Shown here piece after piece: positions 57,182 to 64,000 of a stretch of 64,000 nucleotides of DNA. Positions within the stretch are counted from its first letter, which is position 1. Every line of letters begins with the position of its first letter. The DNA comes from Cornus controversa (Eukaryota > Streptophyta > Magnoliopsida > Cornales > Cornaceae). The notes beneath the pieces are model-generated. The model was not told where the DNA came from, made no database searches, and was given only the letters and a program-made list of their open reading frames with translations. Both the position numbers and the translations under genes were made by a program. The stretch is taken from the NCBI GenBank assembly GCA_026545225.1, contig CM048849.1, forward strand, positions 14,701,541-14,765,540. Direction: 5' to 3'.

Positions 57182-58396
57182 TAATTGACCCAAATCACCG
57201 ACACCTAGCCTTGACCACATTTCCCCGTTTTCTCACAACGGCCCATATATGTATTTCGCACATATCATAATCAAATATTCCACATTCACACTCCACAATG
57301 CATAAGCTAATTAATGTAACACATAGCATGCATTTTTCATCTCCATGAAGCCACACATAGCATATATATGAATAACTCATACATATAACATCTCATATGC
57401 ATGTAACTCCAAAATTTAGCATGTTTTTTTCATACCACACTAAAAGCATAAATTTAGCACATAGAGCTCACATGCATTTAATCATCACACCTTTCACATA
57501 TAATCACATCAATATGTCATACATTTCACATTTATCACATATACCCCAAATTGAGCATATACTCATACATACTCACAACTTCTCAATTTATGCACATTGA
57601 ACCCACATGTTATACTCAACACAAGGTACACTATCTTGCAAGGAAAAGGAACTCAAGAGAAGTAGAACACATCCATCCCTCCCCTCTCACTACCACAAAA
57701 CATGCAAAACACAACCTATACCTTCCATCTTCACCCAAAATCCTAGAATCAACAAGTAGAAGAGAAGGAGAACCCCTACCTCAAAATCCAAGCTTAGAAG
57801 TGGAAGACTCAAATTTCACCAAGCTTCAAACTCCTCCAACGACAACTTTCCACCGATCAAATCGAAGAGGAGAGTGAGGAGAACAACTTTAATTCTTGGC
57901 TTTACCCTCAAATCTCACTTCTAGGCCCTCAAAACTTAGAGAGAAGGAGAGAAGAGAACTTGTAGAGAGAGAGAATGGTAGAGCCGGCCAAGAGAGAGAG
58001 AGAGGAGTGAAAAATCTGATTTCCCCTCTTTTTTTCCATGTATATATCATATATGTATAATATATTTGGCCCTTTGCAACTAAACCCTCCACCTCTCTTT
58101 ATTTGCTCCTTGTTATGGGTCATTTGCACTTATTCACAAACTAGCCTTTCTTCTTTTTCTAAAACTTCACTTAAGTCCTTAAACTTACATCCATACCCCC
58201 ACGACACTTTCTAGAGTCCGTAGTTATTTTCCCCGGGTCACCCGAACCCATTTCAGTCCCCTACCCAAATTCAAAACATAAAGAGACATAAAAAGATCAT
58301 TTAAGTCCACTAAGCATGTTATTAAACAATTAATCATGCTTAAAAGTTACCGACCCGTAATTATAATAAAAAAAAAATTTGGGTCATCACAAATGC

Positions 58397-60150
58397 AATA
58401 TTTCAAAAATGAAATTAACTATCTTATACAAAAATTTAATCATGCTCAGTCATCAATGAGATAAAGGGCGATCATCCGTTCATTTCACATTTGGCAAATG
58501 CAACAAGTATTACAGAACTATGCGGTCATTAGCAAAAAAGGACTTTCACAAGCTATAAATAAACGACGGTCCCCACATAATGGCCAATTCGAACAAAACT
58601 ACAAACTCCAACCCCAAAATCCTCTTTAAAAAGTGAACATGCGTTCTAATGCGTGGCTTTTGTCATATTTGGAGAAGACAAAGAACAAATCTGTTTTTAA
58701 GAGAAAAACTCATTGAAAATGCTCGACACCGTTGTTCATTATCATATAACATTCATGATTGCTCATGCGCGGGTGACCGTGCAATGCTTAGCTCTTTTTG
58801 CTTTCTTGTAAGCCCATGTAGCGGCATTGGGCCAATGGCTCCCAAACCAATTGGTTTTAGGGCATTAGGTGAAGAAACACCCCTCGGACTTAATAACCGA
58901 GCTTACAAGGCGATGAGCTTAAGCAAGCCACCCGCTTATTATTGCTCAACCTTGCACACTTATACGCGAATACTCCCTGCTTTGAGGCATAGAAATCCGG
59001 TTTATTGAGTGAGAAGGCTTATTGCATTTATTTTATAATGTTTTTTTTTTGTTTAACAACAACCGGAAGAGCTTATTCTTTAAGTTGTTCAGATAAAAAC
59101 AGAAATTTACAAAATTCTCCATCAGACTTATACCCCACAATTTGAAATGCATGTGTGCGAATTTGTGCGGTTAAGGACAAATTTAGGGCCAGAACTATAC
59201 GTGCTCATATTTGGACAAAAATGTAGACCGTTCTAGCCTACTATATAGCTTGCAAAAGTGCAGGTATTTACAATGTTAAAGTTCTTAACTACCTGCTGCA
59301 TTTACCTCGCACATTTATTCGAATGATCTTCCTTTTAAAAGTAAGACATCATAGCAAGCATGCAAAAATATCAAAATAAAGAAACTCTGCTCTATAATGA
59401 CACTCAATCAAAGACTGAACATTGCATGCATATGCAAGTGGTATAGCATACCGCACCCCCAAACTTAAATGCAACATTGTCCTCAATGTTTGGACAAGAA
59501 GAACAAGGAAAGAATTTACTGGGATTGCAGAACGCGACAAAAACGGTATTCCAACAGTAGCGGTCATCCTACAAATAAGAAAAACCTGCACAGAACACCA
59601 ACGGGATACCACGAGCATTAAAAGGAACAAAAAGTACATGAAAAGATCATAATGAAATAATAATGCACAAACGGACAATGCCAAAATCATTGCATATCTA
59701 AGGGTCTGAACTGGTGTTTCCCAATTATCTAAGAGGTCTATGCGATAAGATATTGATTATCCAGACACGCTAACGTATAGCATGCAAAGGGGCTGCCTTT
59801 CTTTATTAATGCCATACTACATTGAAGCAATCTCAACAGTATTGGGAATTGAAACCAGGCGGTGATAAACGAAAATCATCAACTGAATCGCATATAACAA
59901 GCAGACAAGTGGTACTACATACATAGTCAAAGGATAGAGAATAGCTATATTGATAGAAAGCAAAAATAAAGACAGTAAAGATAACACATGGTAAAAAAGA
60001 AAAGATAAATGTATTCCATATATATGAAAATGAGTTCAGTACAAAACGTACATGCAGCTGGAATACTCATAAAAAGAAAGAAAACATGGCCAACATGGCC
60101 TAGCAAAAATAAAGAAAGAAAAATACATAAAGTAAAACATAAAGTGCAAA
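58397..60150 (-). other. E3 3' noncoding region (outer part)
   Basis: Complement of AAGTTTGGGGGTG at 59454-59466. The stretch 59700-59900 matches E1 13140-13400 reversed ('GATATTGATTATCCAGACAC', 'GGGCTGCCTTTCTTTATTAA'). No coding domain. Confidence 0.75.
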
Positions 60151-60159
60151 TAGATATAT

Positions 60160-61366
60160 CTACTCGAGGGCGGGTGGTGGTGGTGGTGGCTCGGTGGGAG
60201 TAGAGGTGGAGGTGGAAGCTCGTCCTGCAAACAGGAACTGCAGGTCCTGCCGGAAGGCCCGGAACTCATCTAAAATGGCCCTCTGACCCTGTGCCAGAGA
60301 TGAAATGTCTGTCCGGATGCCCTCCAGCTGACTTTGTGTCACCTGGACGTGCTCCTCAAAACCCTGCTGGAGCCGCTCTACGTCAGCTGCCAGGCAAGAG
60401 TAGCCCGTCACCAGGATGTCATGCCGCTCTGCAGCAATATCCATCTCCTCCTCCTCCATCGCCGCATCAGATGACTCACCCTCCGCAGGCTCTCCCTCAT
60501 CCATCTCCACTGGGGCATCCATATCTACATCCTCTAGTGGATCGCCCTGGTGGTCCTGTCGCTCTAGGTGTCGCCTCACCCGCTCCCACTGAGAAGATGT
60601 GAAGCGGGTGAGCGGTGCCAACTGAATGTCAGTATCACTGACCGGTATACTGGCACGACTGATAAAAGCTGCGACTAGGAAAGGAAAGGGAAGCCGCCAA
60701 CTCACTGCTCGCCGCATCCTCTTGTTGACAAGGCCGTCCCAGATCTTGAACATCTGCCCCCATATCAGCGACGGGACAGAAAACCACGTGCCCGTGTGGA
60801 AAACATAAAGGCAACGGAGGAGGTCGCCCCTGCGCTCTGCCACGTGCTGCAGAGGACACGCGTTCTTGATGAGAACGGTGTCCAGGAACCATAATCTACT
60901 AGGGCACATCGATTTTGACGTGCAGTTGTGACTGGGCGTGGTAAACGCCCCGCCACACATGTCCATCATGATGGAGAATAACGTCGTGTCTGCTGGTAGC
61001 TCGACCATCCTGATCAACCATATCTGGAGGCTGCTGGTGAGGGATGCCGAGCATCTGCACAATCCAGCCCGGCGTGATAGTGATCGTCGTGGTCCCCACG
61101 ACCATCTCTAATGTGCCCGGCGCTGTGCAGGAGTAGGTCATGCGCTCGTAAAATACCTGCCCCAAGCGCTCGTGTGCCACATCGGTGGGAGGCACACATA
61201 ATCGGTCGAGGCGATGCCTCCTGAGCTCGGCTACAGCCCACGAGCTGTCGGGACGCGTCTCGAACTCTCTTAGGTCAAATATCTGCTCCGGGTGAAACTT
61301 TCGAGACCGGAAGGCTCTCCCGGGCACGTCTCGAACAGAACCGACGACATTCTTCACTCTCGCCAT
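60160..61366 (-). pseudogene. E3 extra ORF downstream of integrase (Transposase_32-like)
   Basis: Counterpart of the E2 ORF at 49450-50665, in the same position but strongly diverged and GC-richer. It opens MARVKNVVGSV (61366), with 'AFRSRKFHPEQIFDLREFE', 'LGQVFYERMTYSCTAPG', 'TITPGWIVQMLGIPHQ', then 'CPSRLWFLDTVLIKNACPLQ' and 'CLYVFHTGTWFSVPSLIWGQ'. The C-terminus has an acidic stretch (DVDMDAPVEMDEGEPAE), a heptad-like stretch ('RLQQGFEEHVQVTQSQLEGI') and ends in Thr/Pro runs. No clear membrane segment. Function unknown. Nearly whole, about one break. Confidence 0.65.
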
Positions 61367-62020
61367 AGTCTCGGAGCAGTCTGCACTTTATTCCAAAAAT
61401 TACGTAAATAAAAAGAAAATAGGAGGAATGCAAAACTAAAAATAAAATAAAAATACTGAGGTTCTAGTCCATGGTGCTGACACATGTATTCAAAAATTCA
61501 CTCTCAACTAGACAACTTGAGCGGATGCAACCGAAACGATGGGCCGTGGTTGCAAACCGTACATTAAGCATTCGGAAGCAAAAAAAATTGCAATATCTCA
61601 CCCATACATGCATTCCTACCCCCCCCCCCCGAAATCCCATTGTGAATATCGCACATGCACCATTCCAACCAACATCACCGACATATGTTTATTATGCCGA
61701 GAAACTAATAAAAATAGCGAGAAAGTACGCAAAAGATAGCCATGCATCGCTTACCTCAAGGTGAAGATGACGATCGACACAAAAAGATGAAGACCCAATC
61801 CGCAGCTGCGAAGAGATGAGCGTGCGCGTGCTAGCGGTGATCTCGGACGACGGCGAATGGCGGTGGATGGTCGGGAATGGTAGATCAAGTGCGGGACGGT
61901 GCTTGGGGAAGCTCTGGCTTGCTCGGAGAAGAGAAAGAAGTCGGATGGTCTTTTGAAATGAGAGGGAAGCCCAACGGTTTAAATAAGAATTCGGCTCACG
62001 TGCAGGCATCGTGTCCATCT

Positions 62021-62336
62021 CGATTGATCGAGATGTACATCTCGATCAATCGAGATTTCGATTAATCAAAATTCCACTTCGATCAATCGAGATCCTTCTT
62101 CAATGAATCGAGACTTTAATTCGATCAATCGAGATCCTTCTTCGATCAATCGAGATTTTACTTCGATCAATCGAGATTTGGATCGATCGAGGACCTATCG
62201 AAGTGCTATCGAAGAATACTACCTCTCGGGACTCTGGACTTGATAAATTCTCTGTATTATTTCGAACAATCGAGACCAAAATCTCGATCAATCGAAATCT
62301 CGATTGATCGAGATCTTGGTTTCGATCAATCGAGAT
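62021..62336. repeat. Palindrome cluster, TCGATCAATCGA type, in E3
   Basis: About thirteen copies or variants of TCGATCAATCGA or its complement in 316 bp, in two blocks separated by a spacer containing CTCTCGGGACTCTGGACTTG. That spacer resembles the complement of the spacer in the T LTR cluster (GGTCCCGAGAGG). Lies between integrase and the extra ORF, as the E2 cluster does. Confidence 0.9.
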
Positions 62337-62499
62337 GCTCAAAAACAGTCAGCTTGAGTTTTTCTTTCATGGACTTGGATTTATGGGACTTAGATGCCAA
62401 AGTACTTAGATACAAATGTTACTTTGGATTAAAGGGACATCATGGAAGCATGATAGCTACCATGGCTACGCCACCTTACACGTCTATGGCATGACGTTC

Positions 62500-63998
62500 G
62501 AATCTGCTCACGAGTCAAAATATACGGGATCCGTCAAAGTGACGACATCCACGTATTCGGTGGTAACTTGGTCATCCACGCACACTTTTAAGCGCTGCCC
62601 ATTTACTTTGAACAACGATCCGTCTTTCAAGTCTTTCAATTCCACTGCTCCGTGGGGAGCAACGGAATTAACCAAAAATGGACCATCCCAACGGGAGTAA
62701 AGTTTTTCGGGAAATAAATGGAGGCGTGAATTGTACAACCATACTTTTTGGCCTGAGAAAACGTTTTGACTCGAATATTACGATCATGAAAGGCCTTGGA
62801 CTTTGCCTTGTAGATTTTAGCATTCTCATACGCGTCATATCGCAATTCTTCTAATTCATTTAATTGGAGCTTTCGATTAGATCCGGCCGTTTGCATGTCA
62901 AAATTGAAAGTTTTGGTGGCCCACATAGCTTTATGCTCCAATTCAACCGGAAGATGGCATGCTTTGCCATAAACCAACCGGTAAGGTGACATTCCAATGG
63001 GAGTTTTATATACGGTTCGGTAAGCCCATGATGCATCATTTAGTCGCAATGACCAATCCTTCCGGTTAGGCCGAACGATTTTCTCAAGAATGTTCTTAAT
63101 CTCCCTATTGGATACCTCTACTTGGCCACTAGTTTGAGGATGGTACGGGGTGGCTACTTTGTGTGTGACAGAGTATTTGGTAAGCAAGGTTCAAAGGAAC
63201 CGGTTACAGAAATGTTTACCTCCGTCACTGATGAGGGCCCAAGGTGTACCAAACCGGCTAAAGATATTCGCTTGAATGAACTTAACCACGACTGCGTGAT
63301 CATTGGTTTTGGTAGCAACGGCCTCTATTCACTTAGATACGTAGTCCACCGCCACAAGTATGTACTCATGACCAGTAGAGGGTGGAAATGGACCCATGAA
63401 GTCAATGCCCCACACATCAAATATCTCAATAATAAGAATAGGGTTGAGACTTGAGAGGCATCATGTCCTTCCGAGACATCGCGCCTAGGTGCTGACATTG
63501 CTCACAAGAGCGGCAGAATGAATATGCATCCCGATAAAGTGTTGGCCAGAAAAATCCGCATTGAAGAATTTTTGCTGCGATTTTCTTAGCACTAAAGTGT
63601 CCCCCACAAGCGAGTGTATGACAAAATTTGAGAATGCTTTGGAATTCACTGTTGGGTACACACTTTCGAATTATTTGATCGGGGCAATATTTGAACAATT
63701 GAGGATCGTCCCAATAATATGATCGTGATTGGGAGAGAAAACGATCCTTCTCTTGCTTGGTCCAAGAAGATGGTATTTTACCGGTTGCCAAGTAGTTAAC
63801 CACATCCGCATACCGAGGGATACTCTCTTGAGAAATGACAAAGAGTTGTTCATCCGGGAAGGATTCACAAACTGGAATGGAGTTATAGAGGGATTCAACA
63901 AGAATTCTAGAAAGGTGGTCAGCCACCACATTTTCAGTTCCCTTTTTGTCTCTAATCTCAAAATTGAACTCTTGCAACAAGAGTATCCATCGGATCAA
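62500..63998 (-). pseudogene. E3 integrase with end of RNase H
   Basis: From the right edge on the minus strand: the RNase H tail '[19 protein letters not shown]', the integrase zinc-binding stretch '[18 protein letters not shown]' with '[11 protein letters not shown]', the core end '[19 protein letters not shown]' and '[20 protein letters not shown]', '[20 protein letters not shown]', and the C-terminal '[18 protein letters not shown]' to about 62508. Closely matches E2's integrase. Fossil, with about two breaks here. RT and the rest of pol are outside the window. Confidence 0.85.
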
Positions 63999-64000
63999 CC

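Larger units (their letters stand above)
55297..58391 (-). mobile_element. S: solo LTR, Tekay-type, inserted in E3
   Basis: 3095 bp. On the minus strand it begins TGTGATGACCC (58391) and ends GGGGTGTGACA (55297). AATGC flanks both sides (55292-55296 and 58392-58396). It aligns with the T LTR in order: leader, hairpin array, the 'GGGTTGGGGTATCTCTACTG' stretch (complement near 56630), palindrome cluster, end. No internal region adjoins, so it formed by LTR-LTR recombination after inserting into E3. It is the last event of this nest. Confidence 0.9.
53935..64000 (-). mobile_element. E3: Athila-like element inserted in E2 gag, 3' part
   Basis: Minus-strand element running off the right edge. Parts from its 3' end: 3' LTR (53935-55257), 3' noncoding region split by solo LTR S (55297-58391) and resuming at 58397, an extra ORF (60160-61366), a palindrome cluster (62021-62336), integrase and the end of RNase H (about 62500-63998). 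Its 3' noncoding region matches E1. Broken, with about three breaks in the visible part. The 5' half is outside the window. Confidence 0.82.

Noticed and set aside
60291-60602. Pro-rich plus-strand protein
   Set aside because: It is the antisense of the acidic and heptad-like end of the E3 extra ORF.

Overview
The window looks like nuclear heterochromatin of a eudicot plant. It is AT-rich, and almost everything recognisable in it is transposon. The evidence is Athila-lineage Ty3/gypsy elements with a tRNA-Asp primer site, Tekay (Del) chromoviruses with an initiator-Met primer site and 3-3.8 kb LTRs, plant L1-type LINEs with DUF4283 ORF1s, and foldback MITEs. I found no convincing host gene, tRNA, rRNA or CRISPR.

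Left part (1-17660): two broken minus-strand LINE pieces (LINE B ORF1 at 383-2115, LINE A endonuclease/RT at 2330-3895) abut an old Tekay-type LTR fragment (about 3900-5387, continuing at 17561). A 3.6 kb solo LTR (family 'L') sits in that fragment at 5388-17560. It is itself split by a young 8.6 kb Athila-like element, E1 (7835-16401). E1 has nearly identical LTRs and a GGGAT target duplication, and carries gag and protease only.

Middle (17661-40140): low-complexity DNA holds three MITE-like inverted-repeat elements, a 5'-truncated LINE (22085-25300), a hAT-like end and a degenerate motif array. It also holds a mostly deleted L-family element on the minus strand (28810-33454) with its 3.75 kb 3' LTR, short LTR/TRIM-like pieces, and a chromovirus pol fragment between two inverted TRIM-like copies. 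About 2.9 kb with nothing recognised follows.

Right part (40141-64000) is a nest. A plus-strand Tekay element T (5' LTR 40141-43143, then gag, protease, RT, RNase H) is entered by a minus-strand Athila-like element E2 (3' LTR 46406-47826). E2's gag is entered by a second Athila-like element E3 (53935 to beyond the window). E3's 3' noncoding region is entered by a solo Tekay-type LTR, S (55297-58391, AATGC target duplication). E2 and E3 both carry an extra ORF between integrase and the 3' LTR.

Two patterns go beyond routine annotation. First, the Tekay-type LTRs (T, S and L) carry tandem arrays of small hairpins whose loops are conserved while the stems change in a complementary way. Second, clusters of short GATC palindromes occur at fixed positions in both the Tekay-type LTRs and the Athila-like elements. 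They come in two sequence types, each shared across the two lineages. All coordinates, identities and counts were made by eye.
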